DNA from: Rheinheimera sp. MMS21-TC3
GTDB lineage: Bacteria; Pseudomonadota; Gammaproteobacteria; Enterobacterales; Alteromonadaceae
Assembly (NCBI RefSeq): GCF_032229285.1
Contig: NZ_CP135084.1
Span: 1,550,001-1,614,000 of the forward strand
Length of the DNA: 64,000 nt
Direction: 5' to 3'
The translations under genes and the position numbers were made by a program. Below are positions 54,784-64,000 of this stretch, piece after piece; position 1 is the first letter of the stretch, and each line of letters starts with the position of its first letter. The notes under the pieces are model-generated. The model ran no database searches, was not told the DNA's origin, and saw nothing but the letters and a program-made list of their open reading frames with translations.

Positions 54784-55146
54784 ATGAAACGGAATTGGGA
54801 GCTAATCAGAAAAATACTGGTAGCCATTGAAAACTTAGAAACCATTCAGCAAGCAGTAGCCGACACCGATATAGCAGGTTATGCGCCAGAGGTAGTTAGT
54901 TACCATATGATGCTGCTTTATGAAGCTAAATTAATTAAAGCCAGTTGTCACAGCTCAAGTGGTGGCGTTGTAACATGCACCGCCAGCCAGTTAACGTGGG
55001 CAGGGCATGAGTTTTTAGACAAAATACGCTCGCAAGGTATGTGGAACAAAACCTTAGTGTTTTTACGTGATAAAGGCATCGACTTATCATTCGATACCAT
55101 TAAGGCCGCAGCGGCACAGGTCGCAAGCAATATAATTTCTAGTTAA
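54784..55146 (+). CDS. DUF2513-type protein
   Basis: A 120-residue protein. MKRNWELIRKILVAIENLE, followed by VVSYHMMLLYEAKLIKA and LTWAGHEFLDKIRSQGMWNKT, gives the pattern of DUF2513 proteins (winged-helix-like, found in phages and islands, role unknown). It is bracketed by two near-identical terminator hairpins (54750 and 55166), so it behaves as a separate unit. Confidence 0.85.
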   Translation: MKRNWELIRKILVAIENLETIQQAVADTDIAGYAPEVVSYHMMLLYEAKLIKASCHSSSGGVVTCTASQLTWAGHEFLDKIRSQGMWNKTLVFLRDKGIDLSFDTIKAAAAQVASNIISS

Positions 55147-55165
55147 ATAAAACAACCTTAAAACC

Positions 55166-55190
55166 AACCCGCTTAATTGCGGGTTTTTTT
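55166..55190 (+). terminator. terminator before the tape measure gene
   Basis: AACCCGC-TTAATT-GCGGGTT followed by a T run. Almost identical to the one at 54750-54771. Confidence 0.85.
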
Positions 55191-55211
55191 ATACCTAAAA
55201 AAGGTGCTGCA

Positions 55212-58200
55212 ATGTCTGTTAAGAAAAAATTTATTGATTTAGTGTTGCGCGGTAAAAACTTATTAAGCCCGGTTACGTCTAAAGCAACTGAAGAATTTAA
55301 AAAATTGCAGGGTGAAACTAAGCTGGCAGCAGATCAGCTTAAGCAGCTTGAAGCTACACAGGCAAAACTGGCAACTGCACGTGGGCTTGAGCTTTATGCC
55401 GAGCAGGCCGAAAAAGCCTTAGCTGGCGCTAGGGCTGAGGTTACACGTTTAGCCCGTGAAATGGATTTAGGCGGCAAAGCAACCAAAGAACAATCTGAAA
55501 ACCTTTCAGCTGCCCGCCGTTCAGCTAACCAGCTGCAAACTGAATACAATAAGCTAAGTGGCCAGTTATCTAAAAGCAAATCAGATTTACAGCAAAGTGG
55601 CGTTAATACTAAAAAGCTTTCATCTGAACAAGATCGACTACAAAAAGAGATCTTACAGTCTAATGGTGCATTGCAGCAGAAACGTACTAAATTACGTGAA
55701 TTAAGTGCAGACCTAAAAAAAACATCGGGTTCTACAGGAAAGTTTGGCGAATCATTATCAGGCATAACCACCCGCATTTTAGCTTTTGGTGCCGCTTACA
55801 TTGGTATTAACCAAGTAAAAGGCGCCTTAACTAATTTATTTACCACCGGTGATAAGTTTGAACGCTTAGATATTCAGCTAGCCGGTGTAATGGGCAGCAT
55901 TGAAGCAGGTGAGCAAGCAGGCTCATGGATTAAAGACTTTGCTAAAAACACACCGTTACAGCTAGACCAAGTAACTGAAACTTTTGTACGGCTTAAAAAC
56001 TTTGGACTAAATCCAATGGATGGCGTTATGCAATCCATTATCGACCAGTCGGAAAAGTTAGGCGGTGGTTACGAACGCGTACAAGGTATTTCATTAGCAC
56101 TTGGCCAAGCCTGGGCTAAACAAAAGCTGCAAGGCGAAGAAATATTACAACTTATAGAACGTGGTGTACCAGTTTGGCAGTTACTTGAAAACGTAACGGG
56201 CAAAAACACGGCAGAGCTACAAAAGTTAAGTAGCGCGGGTGCACTTGGCCGCGATGTAATGAAACAGCTTATTGATGAAATAGGCCGTTCAGCCGAAGGC
56301 CAAGCGGCCAAAGGTATGGGTACGCTTTCAGGTTTAATATCTAACGCCAAAGATGAATTAGAGCAATTTTACGCATTAGTAGCAAACTCAGGTGCTTTAG
56401 ATTGGCTAAAAGGCCAGCTATCCGAGCTAAACAAAACCATTGCAAGAATGACCCAAAGCGGTGAGTTAAAAGCGCTAGCTAAAAGCATTAGTGATGGCGT
56501 TGTTGCAACTGGCGAAGCCATTAAATCATTAGTAACTACTGTTTTTGAATGGCGAAAAGCCATTATCGGCGTTGGTGCTGCGTGGGCCTTGCTTAAAGTT
56601 GGCAGCTTTTTTAAAGGTATGATCACGGGGAGCCGTGATTTAATTGCATCATTATTATCATTAATTGGTACAAAAAAAGCCGCCGCAGCAGCTAATGCGT
56701 TATATGCATTTTCATTCAATGCAGTTATAGCACAGATTGGTAGGGCTAGAGTGGCCGCAAACGCATGGGTTGCCAGCTTAACTGGTGTGGGTGCAATGTT
56801 ATCTAAGGCTGGTATTTTTGGCGGCATAGCTTATGGTGTTTATCAAATTGGCAGGCTAGCAGTTGCAACATGGGATCTTATAGCTGCAAATAATGCATTA
56901 AGAAAAAGTGAAAATGATGCTGCCGCATCTAAAGCCGCGCTAAGCGCTGAATTAGAAAAGGTAAATTTACAACTAGGTACAAATTACAAAAGCACAAAAG
57001 ATTTATTTGATGCCCAAGAAAAAGGCTTAGTAACCTTAAATAAATCAACAGGTGCATGGGAAGCGGTAGATCAATCACTTAAACAACATAGCAATACGTT
57101 AGCTGACTATCAAAATGTATGGGACGAAACAGCTAATAAGTTAGAGCAAGCTTATAAACAATTAGGTATTGCTTCAACTAAAAGCTTACAAGAAGCCTCA
57201 GAACAAGCCCGATTAGCTTATGAAACCATTGCTATGGGTAATGAACCTATTGAGCAGCAGCAAGCAGCATTTTTAAAGTATGCAGAATCGGCAGCAAAAG
57301 CAGCAAAAGCATCAGGTGATAGCTTACCTATTAAGCTACAAGAACAAGCTGCAACACTAGGGCTAACAAAAGAGCTAGGCAAGCTAACAGAACAAAAAAT
57401 ATCAGAAGCACAAGTTACCGATTTACAAGCAAAAGCCTACGGCAATATGGGCGCAGATATTCAGCAAACTAAAGATGCTATTGCAGAATATAAGAAAACA
57501 TTAGATAGCAGCACTGCATCATCAGAAGATAAAGCACTTGCCTCTCAGCAGCTAGCAAAAGCAGAAGCACAATTAAAAGAGCAAACCAACGCATTAAATG
57601 AAGTTAAGCAGTTAGAGTTATCAACCCTTGCGCAATTAAAGCTCAAGTATGATGAATACACTCGGCAAATGGATGAGTTAGATGAGCTGTACCGAAACAA
57701 CGGTATTAGTGCCGCAGAGTATTTACAGCAAAAAGAACGTTACGTAAAAGTATTAAACATTATAAGCCCTATGTTAGCGGGCATGAAAGACACCGAACAG
57801 CAACTAGAACAACAAACTGATTTATCAAATAAAAGCTTAGCTGAACAACAGCGCATACTTGAAAACTTAGCTGGCACAACTGGTAAAGCCATTCAATACA
57901 CAAGCTTGTTAGCTCAGGCACAGCAAGCTATTAATCAAGACTTTAATTTAAGTGCACAATCAACAGAGCAGTTAAGCGCTAGAGTTAAAGAACTAAGCTC
58001 GTTTATTGTACAAAATAACCGCGTTAGCAATATATGGTGGACAGATTTAGCAAGAGCCAGCAATCAAGCTTTTGCACGAGAAAAACAAATTATTAATGAA
58101 ACACTATTAATAAGAAAATACACAGAGCAACTAGCCAGTAGTAGCGTTTCAATTAACGATGTAGCGAGAATATCTAAAGCATTAAATTATGAGTTTAATC

Positions 58201-58757
58201 AATTAGGCGACAGTGATCTGGCCCCGTTACGTAACGCTATTACCGATGCTGAAAACCGTATTTTATCATTACGCGACGGTTTGCAAGGTACGTTCAGAGG
58301 GCTGCAAGATGAACTGGACAGGCTGCAAAACAACCAAGCCGCTATTGAAAAACGCAATTATGAAACGCAACTGGCCGACTTAAACGCCAAATTAAAACAA
58401 GCACAAGAGTCTAATGATCAAGCTGCGATAAGTGCAGCAAAACAGTCATTAGCGTTAGCAAAAGAAATTTACGCTATAAAAACATCACAAATTCAAGCTG
58501 AAGCCCAAAGCAAAGCGAATTCAAACAGCGCAACTGACCCAGCAGCACAAACAGCCAAACCAAGGTTTGCCAGCGAAGTGCCTGTATTGCCACGGAGCGC
58601 GATTGTTAGCAACAGCAACAGCAACAGCGCACCAAGCCAAACGGTAAGGCTAGAACTGGCCATGCCATCGGGTTCAACATATCAAGCACAAATGGGCAGC
58701 AACGACGTAAACCGCATGCTAGCTGAAATAGAACGTGCCGCGAGTACATCATTATGA
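55212..58757 (+). CDS. tail tape measure protein
   Basis: A 1181-residue tape measure protein. Residues about 25-170 are coiled coil; residues about 215-380 carry the tape-measure domain (GDKFERLDIQLAGVMGSIEAGEQAGSWIKDFAKNTPLQLDQVTETFVRLKNFGLNP ... GISLALGQAWAKQKLQGEEILQLIERGVPVWQLL). Hydrophobic helices near 455-560 would enter the membrane on DNA ejection. The length predicts a tail of the order of 170-180 nm by the usual 1.5 A per residue. Confidence 0.93.
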   Translation: MSVKKKFIDLVLRGKNLLSPVTSKATEEFKKLQGETKLAADQLKQLEATQAKLATARGLELYAEQAEKALAGARAEVTRLAREMDLGGKATKEQSENLSAARRSANQLQTEYNKLSGQLSKSKSDLQQSGVNTKKLSSEQDRLQKEILQSNGALQQKRTKLRELSADLKKTSGSTGKFGESLSGITTRILAFGAAYIGINQVKGALTNLFTTGDKFERLDIQLAGVMGSIEAGEQAGSWIKDFAKNTPLQLDQVTETFVRLKNFGLNPMDGVMQSIIDQSEKLGGGYERVQGISLALGQAWAKQKLQGEEILQLIERGVPVWQLLENVTGKNTAELQKLSSAGALGRDVMKQLIDEIGRSAEGQAAKGMGTLSGLISNAKDELEQFYALVANSGALDWLKGQLSELNKTIARMTQSGELKALAKSISDGVVATGEAIKSLVTTVFEWRKAIIGVGAAWALLKVGSFFKGMITGSRDLIASLLSLIGTKKAAAAANALYAFSFNAVIAQIGRARVAANAWVASLTGVGAMLSKAGIFGGIAYGVYQIGRLAVATWDLIAANNALRKSENDAAASKAALSAELEKVNLQLGTNYKSTKDLFDAQEKGLVTLNKSTGAWEAVDQSLKQHSNTLADYQNVWDETANKLEQAYKQLGIASTKSLQEASEQARLAYETIAMGNEPIEQQQAAFLKYAESAAKAAKASGDSLPIKLQEQAATLGLTKELGKLTEQKISEAQVTDLQAKAYGNMGADIQQTKDAIAEYKKTLDSSTASSEDKALASQQLAKAEAQLKEQTNALNEVKQLELSTLAQLKLKYDEYTRQMDELDELYRNNGISAAEYLQQKERYVKVLNIISPMLAGMKDTEQQLEQQTDLSNKSLAEQQRILENLAGTTGKAIQYTSLLAQAQQAINQDFNLSAQSTEQLSARVKELSSFIVQNNRVSNIWWTDLARASNQAFAREKQIINETLLIRKYTEQLASSSVSINDVARISKALNYEFNQLGDSDLAPLRNAITDAENRILSLRDGLQGTFRGLQDELDRLQNNQAAIEKRNYETQLADLNAKLKQAQESNDQAAISAAKQSLALAKEIYAIKTSQIQAEAQSKANSNSATDPAAQTAKPRFASEVPVLPRSAIVSNSNSNSAPSQTVRLELAMPSGSTYQAQMGSNDVNRMLAEIERAASTSL

Positions 58758-59125
58758 TGATTGACACAATAACACTAGACGATGACTTTGAAGTTACATC
58801 GGCATTATGGACCGGCTTTACGCTGAATAAAGAATACGCCAGTAGTGGTGCTTTGTTAGTAGAGCTGGCTCAAATGCAAGCCGGAATGCCCATTGTGCTT
58901 AACAGCGGTGAGCATTGGGTTAAAAAATCAAAAGTCGATGAACTATTAGCCCATGCCAAGCTGGGCAAAGCTAGTTTTACATTAACACTGCCCGACAGCA
59001 GTACCCACACAGTAATGTGGGATTACACAGATACGCCAATAAGCGCTCAGCCGTTGTTACGCGAAACCTACCAAACCAACGGCAGCAACTTAGTAAACGT
59101 GCAACTTAAATTTCTTACTGTTTAG
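58754..59125 (+). CDS. hypothetical tail protein
   Basis: A 123-residue beta-rich protein (MIDTITLDDDFEVTSALWTGFTLNKEYASSGALLVELAQMQAGMPIVLNSGEHWVKKSKV...) directly after and overlapping the tape measure gene by 4 bp. Position corresponds to lambda gpM (minor tail tip), but the sequence does not show that family clearly. Confidence 0.6.
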   Translation: MMIDTITLDDDFEVTSALWTGFTLNKEYASSGALLVELAQMQAGMPIVLNSGEHWVKKSKVDELLAHAKLGKASFTLTLPDSSTHTVMWDYTDTPISAQPLLRETYQTNGSNLVNVQLKFLTV

Positions 59126-59144
59126 TAAAATTTCTTACTGTTTA
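59108..59144 (+). repeat. 20-bp tandem duplication at a gene end
   Basis: AAATTTCTTACTGTTTA occurs at 59108-59124 and 59128-59144, a period of 20 bp. The first copy holds the last codons of the preceding gene. It looks like a recent slip or join duplication. Confidence 0.7.
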
Positions 59145-59181
59145 ACCAGTAACTGTATAAACAACTGTATAAGGGCGCTAC

Positions 59182-61608
59182 ATGCTACGCACCGACCTAA
59201 AAATATTTAAATCAGAACGCATGACACAGCAAGCCGACGCAGGCGGCCAGCGTACCAGTAATGAAGTGCAAAACGGCCAGCTTAACGAAGTGGTTGGCAA
59301 CATATCGGATATTGACCACGCGCAATCCGCAGTAGATATTGCCAAAATTTATCCTGCAGTAAGCACGGCCAATACTGACTTATTGCAAGATGGCCATATT
59401 TTAATAAACGAACCACCGCTTGATCCGCTTGTAGATGTAATGATCATCGAATCTACAGCGGTTAACGACGGCAGCACCCGTGCAGATATCATTAATGCCA
59501 TCGAATCCAGCGTAGTGCCATCATTGCTGTTACGGTCCGGGCTATCAGCAATGGTAGCTGGTCAGGACCAAATTAATACCCTGGATTTAACTGCAAACGC
59601 ACCAACTGGCGAGCAGCCGCAGGTAACACTAACGGCTGGGCGCGTATATGTAATCAGCGTAGAGTACACCGGAGATGCAAATACAGATTACCCGCGCTTT
59701 ACGCATTTTATAAAGATAACGGAAGTTGGCAGCGGTTATTACCGTTTTGAGCCGCCGCTGCCATACAACACGCCCGGAGCTAGTCAGTCAATAAATGGTC
59801 AAACCCGCTGCACCAAGCTGCGCGAGATTACCGCCGGTGCGGGGGTAACTTATCACGGTGTAACACAGTTAACGTCAGCTGCATCAGGCACTGAGTTGCA
59901 AGTATCAAAAACGGCTGGGCGTGTGACACCACGCATAACCGAAGCACTTGAAACAAACGGCAACCAGCCGTTTGCTGGATTTGCTCCTGGTTTAGTAACC
60001 AGTATCATTGAATTTCCGGCAGTAGGCCCGACCTACAGCGTGCCAGTGCCCGACTTTATACAGTTACCAGGTACAACTGCTTTTGTAGTGTCGTACATAT
60101 CAGGTGGCGCAAATTGGACGATGAGATATAGCAACGCAGCTCTGAACGGCGTCAATCTTGAGTTCACATTGCCGCGCATACCAGACTCCGATACTAACGT
60201 GCAGTTGTCTTATTACAGCTCAGAACGGTACGCAATTTACAACTATCCCGATGACGGAGCGATACCAGCAGGTTATAGCCTGGTGCCTCTCACCGTAACC
60301 GGCAGTGTGCTGCGGGCTGTCGACAATCAGCGATATACCGCTCGTCAAGAAGATGCCGATCCAACCCGCTTTAATGTCTGGATATACAATGCGACGACAA
60401 ACATATTTCAGCTTGCCGTGATACTTGATCTGGATGATGGCACACCAAGCTATTTTAATAATTACAGCTCGTTGCAATATCAGGCTATTTTGTCTAACGA
60501 TGAAGCTGCAGGCGAATCGGCAACAACAGCTAATTTTGTCATGGAGTTTAACGAAGTATTGCCAGACTCATTTTATATGTCAGTCGAACTTGTAGCAGGT
60601 GGCTTGTTATCGGCCAGCAGCGACGCCAACGGCGACATTACAGGCGTAAACGTAACTGGCACTATTACCGGCAACGCAGTTAATCTGATATTTGCCGAGC
60701 AGGTAAAGCTCAGCACGCTGCAGTACAGTATTAACGAAGTGATTGAATTGGTGCCGCCCAGCAATCTGTACGGCATAAACCCGCTGCGCTTACCCAACGG
60801 CGGCGCAGTGCAGCTCTACAGGCCATTTGGCGTTATCTGTGTTGCACATAACCAATACTCGCAATACCCAAGCCTAACGCCAGCACAAAGCATTACCGCG
60901 CGGCCAAACAGCTTTATTGATATTGTTGACGGCGAGGGGGCAAGCCTCTGGCACCCAATGCAGCAACACTACGAGTACGACAAAGACACCGGCGAGGTAA
61001 CCATTGTTAACGTCGCAGGATTCACCGCACCGTTTGAACTGGTCGACACTCTCAGCGAACTGGCGTTAGTTACTGCAGTTACGGACAACACACTCAAAAT
61101 CACCGCCGCACTAAAAGGCACTTATCCCGCAGGCAGCGTTGTCAGCAGCGTATATCAGCTGGGCGATTTACAAGCGCGGGTAACCAATATTTTTGACCAA
61201 ACCACCTGGAACGGTGTGTGGTCAGACACTATCCAGGGCGACCCGGCGCCGGCTAATTACAACGCCGCGGCATATCCACCTGAGGTTACAAACGAGTCAG
61301 CAATTAACGATCGCTGGGCGTTTATTTTTACCAGCGATACAGCATTCAGGTGCATCGGTAAAAATGTTGGGCAGGTCGGCACCGGCGACACACTAAGCGA
61401 CTTCGCGCCAATTAATCCGGCTACCGGCTTACCGTACTTCATCATTCGGTGGCAGGGCTGGGGCGGCGGCTGGCAGCCGGGCAACGTCTGGTTTGAAGAA
61501 ACTATCGCAGCATCAAAACCGGCGGTGCTATTGCGCTCAGTAAGCGCAGGCCATAGCGCTATAGACCAAGACAGTATTCGCTTACATTTTCGCGGCAACG
61601 CCGAATAA
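59182..61608 (+). CDS. large hypothetical tail protein
   Basis: An 808-residue beta-rich protein (SERMTQQADAGGQRTSNEVQNGQLNEVVGNISDIDHAQSAVDIAKIYPAVSTANTDLLQDGHI at the start). Repeats of VTLTAGR and aromatic/Thr-rich strands suggest a tail tip or fibre-like assembly. No domain is recognised by eye. It follows the tape measure region in the late operon. GC content is slightly higher than that of the next gene. Confidence 0.7.
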   Translation: MLRTDLKIFKSERMTQQADAGGQRTSNEVQNGQLNEVVGNISDIDHAQSAVDIAKIYPAVSTANTDLLQDGHILINEPPLDPLVDVMIIESTAVNDGSTRADIINAIESSVVPSLLLRSGLSAMVAGQDQINTLDLTANAPTGEQPQVTLTAGRVYVISVEYTGDANTDYPRFTHFIKITEVGSGYYRFEPPLPYNTPGASQSINGQTRCTKLREITAGAGVTYHGVTQLTSAASGTELQVSKTAGRVTPRITEALETNGNQPFAGFAPGLVTSIIEFPAVGPTYSVPVPDFIQLPGTTAFVVSYISGGANWTMRYSNAALNGVNLEFTLPRIPDSDTNVQLSYYSSERYAIYNYPDDGAIPAGYSLVPLTVTGSVLRAVDNQRYTARQEDADPTRFNVWIYNATTNIFQLAVILDLDDGTPSYFNNYSSLQYQAILSNDEAAGESATTANFVMEFNEVLPDSFYMSVELVAGGLLSASSDANGDITGVNVTGTITGNAVNLIFAEQVKLSTLQYSINEVIELVPPSNLYGINPLRLPNGGAVQLYRPFGVICVAHNQYSQYPSLTPAQSITARPNSFIDIVDGEGASLWHPMQQHYEYDKDTGEVTIVNVAGFTAPFELVDTLSELALVTAVTDNTLKITAALKGTYPAGSVVSSVYQLGDLQARVTNIFDQTTWNGVWSDTIQGDPAPANYNAAAYPPEVTNESAINDRWAFIFTSDTAFRCIGKNVGQVGTGDTLSDFAPINPATGLPYFIIRWQGWGGGWQPGNVWFEETIAASKPAVLLRSVSAGHSAIDQDSIRLHFRGNAE

Positions 61609-61633
61609 CCAGAATTAGCATTAGGAGTAACAC

Positions 61634-62623
61634 ATGGCACAGCCAGTAACAGTATATAGATGGGATGACCCAGGAGCGCCACAATTAGACACTGCAACAC
61701 CAGATCGCATAATTGACATCTTAAAAAAATGCTTAATCGAAGGGTACGGCACAAAAAGCCCATTAGGCTGGGCAGTAGCATTTGAAGATGCTGCAAATAA
61801 AAAAATAGTATTTAGAAATGATCCAATAGAAGGCAGTGGCAGTTTTGTTCAATTCTGGCATGTGAATGATAACACAACGTACTTTCGTAATGCTGAATCA
61901 ATGACTGGCCTTGATAGCTTTATTTACCCAGGCTATCTAAACAGCATAAATTTACGTAACACTTTTGATAACGGTAAATGGATAGTTGCAGGAACAAAAA
62001 CAGCTTTTTATTTAATGTTTGCTAGAAAAGAAATGGATAATTATAAACCATCTACTTTTGATTATTCTAGAAATTTCTTTTGCGGTGATTTTATTTCAAC
62101 GGCTGTTAACGATGTATCGAGTTTTATTTGCGTAGGTTATAACATTTCTAGTGATAGCACGGCAAACACCGGCACGATAACTACTAATACTAATAACCCA
62201 TTATCAGGGCGCGGATTTTCTGGGAATATATTTACCAAAAATGCTGCCAATAGTTTCGGGCTGAAAATAAGAAGCTCAGACGGCGATATAGAGATTGAAC
62301 AGCATAATTTTTACATGGTTATGAATGGTACACATGTGCTGCCTGATGGCCCGTTGGGAGGAATAAATTTAAGTGATGTTATCTTATACTCAGCTAATGG
62401 CAACCCAGCGACAAAAACTAATATGCCGCTTGTAAGGGGAGTGTTGCCTGGCTTGTTATATTTGCCCACTACTTATTACGCATCTTATCCATACCCATAC
62501 TTTGAAAAGTATAATGGTGATGATTACCTATTATTGCCATCAGATAGGGTTGTCACTGGCCAGTCCGGCGGCTGTTATCTAATGTTGAATGCAGAATGGT
62601 GGGATGGGCCAAACCGTGGCTAA
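61634..62623 (+). CDS. hypothetical tail protein
   Basis: A 329-residue beta-rich protein (PVTVYRWDDPGAPQLDTATPDRIIDILKKCLIEGYGTKSPLGWAVAFED...). The start pattern V-Y-R-W-D-D-P-G-A-P-Q is seen in tail-associated proteins of marine gammaproteobacterial prophages. GGAG lies before the ATG. The exact role is not known; receptor-binding tip is possible. Confidence 0.65.
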   Translation: MAQPVTVYRWDDPGAPQLDTATPDRIIDILKKCLIEGYGTKSPLGWAVAFEDAANKKIVFRNDPIEGSGSFVQFWHVNDNTTYFRNAESMTGLDSFIYPGYLNSINLRNTFDNGKWIVAGTKTAFYLMFARKEMDNYKPSTFDYSRNFFCGDFISTAVNDVSSFICVGYNISSDSTANTGTITTNTNNPLSGRGFSGNIFTKNAANSFGLKIRSSDGDIEIEQHNFYMVMNGTHVLPDGPLGGINLSDVILYSANGNPATKTNMPLVRGVLPGLLYLPTTYYASYPYPYFEKYNGDDYLLLPSDRVVTGQSGGCYLMLNAEWWDGPNRG

Positions 62624-62915
62624 TTACATAAAATCATCGGTTATAACCGAGCTAGGATTGGGTAAGTCCAAACATTCAAAATTAATTGTTCAAACTAATC
62701 ATAATGATTCGGTATATCCTGCAAGGGTGGCAGTATTCAACAGAAATGATTGGCGGTTACACTTTTCAGGTAAAACCAACGATTTAGGCCAAGTTAATAT
62801 TGTTGTGCCGGCAATATATTCCAATTTAGCTGAACTAATAGTTTTATCTGTTGATGATAATTTAACTTATAACGCTGTTATTGTAGATAACGTGCAATCA
62901 GAATTGGTGCCATGA
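62619..62915 (+). CDS. hypothetical tail protein, small beta-sandwich
   Basis: A protein of about 98 residues from a GTG at 62619 overlapping the previous stop; ATG 62604 is an alternative five codons upstream. YPARVAVFNRNDWRLHFSGKTNDLGQVNIVVPA is the pattern of carboxypeptidase-regulatory-like beta sandwiches found in tail tip proteins. It overlaps the next gene by 4 bp (ATGA). Confidence 0.6.
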   Translation, partial: ANYIKSSVITELGLGKSKHSKLIVQTNHNDSVYPARVAVFNRNDWRLHFSGKTNDLGQVNIVVPAIYSNLAELIVLSVDDNLTYNAVIVDNVQSELVP

Positions 62916-64000
62916 AAACTGTTTTAAATTTTAAGCAGGCGGCATTTTACCCCGTTGGTTCAGTTATATTCGATTTTTCTGGCAGCTCTGAACCACCACC
63001 GCCAGTGCCTATTGTTGAGCCCAATCTGATTATGGCCGTATCTGCTCGATACACTCAACGAACTAGCCGCATTGTGCAATTAATTAAAGCTAGTTGGCAA
63101 AGCGGTGATATTGCTAATGCGGTAAACGTTGGTTGGTCGTCTAACCCAGTAACCATTAAGTTGTTGCATTCAGTATGGCAAGCCACACCCTTACTAACGC
63201 AACAATCCGGTACTGAGTGGAGCGGCAATTGGCCGTTGATAACTAAAAAAACTCTGTTTAATTGGGGTGGTTATCAACAGCTGATAACTCAGGTTAAAAC
63301 CAGCTGGGCAGACTGGCCAATCGTTAGCGTTCAGTCAAAAGCAACTTGGTTACCAACCGTCAAGTTGCAGCAACTGCAAACTAAACAACACTGGCAACAC
63401 ACCGATATTGCAGAGCAATTTGTAAACCTGTTTTATAACCATGGCGGCGATATCAACCGTGGCTACAAACTGCCCTACGGCCCAAGGCCACCAAGCTATA
63501 TTTGCAGTAACGATTACCGCCCGCAAAAAGGCACAGTAACACTCAACTTTACGGAGCTGGCAACGCTCATCGCCGGCACAGTAACGCTTAATTTCTCAAA
63601 CGACGGCAACCCCGTAGTGTGCGAGCTGGATAATGGCGGCGGCTTAATCTGGCCAATGCCAGACCTACCCACAATAGACATAACCAAACCGATAACGCCG
63701 CCCCGGCGCAGGAGCTATATCATGCAGCCACAGTTACGCTGCTATCGCGTAAGCGATAACACTGAAATCAACATTATCAGCGCCAACTGGAGCATAAGCC
63801 GCAGTCAGTGGGGCGCAACTATCAGCCTGCAATGCGGCAGCAAAGGCGATAAAGATCTGCTGTTTGCAGGTGGTCCTCAAGAATTCAAACTGCTAATAAA
63901 TGGTTATACATTTTACGGCTTGGCCGAAGAATTTAGCGTAAGTGCTGCCTTTGGCAAAACAACATGGACAGTAACAGGGCGTAGTAATGTAGCAGAGCTA
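62912..64000 (+). CDS. tail protein, partial (runs off the window)
   Basis: An open frame of 363 codons with no stop before the window end, starting MKTVLNFKQAAFYPVGSVIFDFSGSSE. It has a short Pro-rich segment (EPPPPVPIVEP), a region with repeated W-containing strands (KASWQSGDIANAV, SVWQATPLLTQQ, TSWADWPIVSVQ, ATWLPTV, KQHWQHTD), and a second part resembling tail tip proteins (PYGPRPPSYICSNDYRP; TVTLNFTE and TVTLNFSN). It overlaps the preceding gene as ATGA. Confidence 0.75.
   Translation, partial: MKTVLNFKQAAFYPVGSVIFDFSGSSEPPPPVPIVEPNLIMAVSARYTQRTSRIVQLIKASWQSGDIANAVNVGWSSNPVTIKLLHSVWQATPLLTQQSGTEWSGNWPLITKKTLFNWGGYQQLITQVKTSWADWPIVSVQSKATWLPTVKLQQLQTKQHWQHTDIAEQFVNLFYNHGGDINRGYKLPYGPRPPSYICSNDYRPQKGTVTLNFTELATLIAGTVTLNFSNDGNPVVCELDNGGGLIWPMPDLPTIDITKPITPPRRRSYIMQPQLRCYRVSDNTEINIISANWSISRSQWGATISLQCGSKGDKDLLFAGGPQEFKLLINGYTFYGLAEEFSVSAAFGKTTWTVTGRSNVAEL

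Overview
The window joins a bacterial chromosome segment (1 to about 25,426) to the left and central parts of a lambda-type siphovirus prophage (about 25,427 to 64,000) whose right end lies outside the window. The rRNA sequences, the gene set (hrpA, sbcB, thiC-thiDE-thiSGH, LysR-gcdH) and the moderate AT content indicate a gammaproteobacterium. The 16S part looks like the Alteromonadales/Chromatiaceae group around Rheinheimera or Alishewanella; this is recognition from memory, not a search.

Host part: the 3' half of 16S, tRNA-Ile(GAU), tRNA-Ala(UGC), 23S and 5S form an rrn operon ending in a strong terminator. A leftward thiamine operon follows (thiC, a thiD-thiE fusion, thiS, thiG, thiH) with a TPP riboswitch in front of thiC. 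Next come a small DUF4282 membrane protein, sbcB, and a LysR regulator divergent from a glutaryl-CoA dehydrogenase gene. That gene leads into a fused 2-oxoacid dehydrogenase E1 alpha/beta gene and an acyltransferase-like gene. An isoaspartyl peptidase, a CBS-pair protein, hrpA, a small outer-membrane beta-barrel protein and a GNAT acetyltransferase complete the host side.

Prophage part: 46 bp of a tRNA-Pro(GGG) 3' end at 25,427 mark the probable left attachment site. A long leftward early operon from a recognisable pL-type promoter (about 31,926-31,954) runs through small proteins, a Dam-like methylase, a PapB-like regulator, an SSB, an excisionase and an integrase. The immunity region holds a LexA-type repressor, a Cro-like protein and a CII (CP76)-like protein, with operators of the form TGTAAG-N4-CTTACA at both pL and pR. 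In the place where lambda has rexAB (between cI and pL) there is a HigB-like toxin, a HigA-like antitoxin and a DUF6941-like gene. The rightward early genes comprise two paralogous O-type initiator proteins (the second with iterons inside its gene), a DnaC-like loader, a second tyrosine recombinase, a RuvC-like resolvase and Q-like genes.

Late genes follow lambda order: endolysin, Rz/Rz1, holin, terminase, gpW, portal, protease/scaffold, D, E, FII-like, Z, U, V, tape measure and tail tip proteins. The late region carries insertions: an opposite-strand two-gene membrane cassette (40,095-41,135), a secreted DUF4124 moron with its own promoter and terminator, and a P22 immI-like block (divergent Arc/Mnt-type repressors, a KilA-N/KilAC antirepressor and a DUF2513 protein) between the tail tube and tape measure genes. 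The best candidates for a little-described system are the toxin-antitoxin-DUF6941 trio at the rex position, the opposite-strand membrane cassette, and the anti-immunity block inside the tail operon. The attL-proximal integrase also appears to lack the first catalytic arginine, while the second recombinase keeps the full set.
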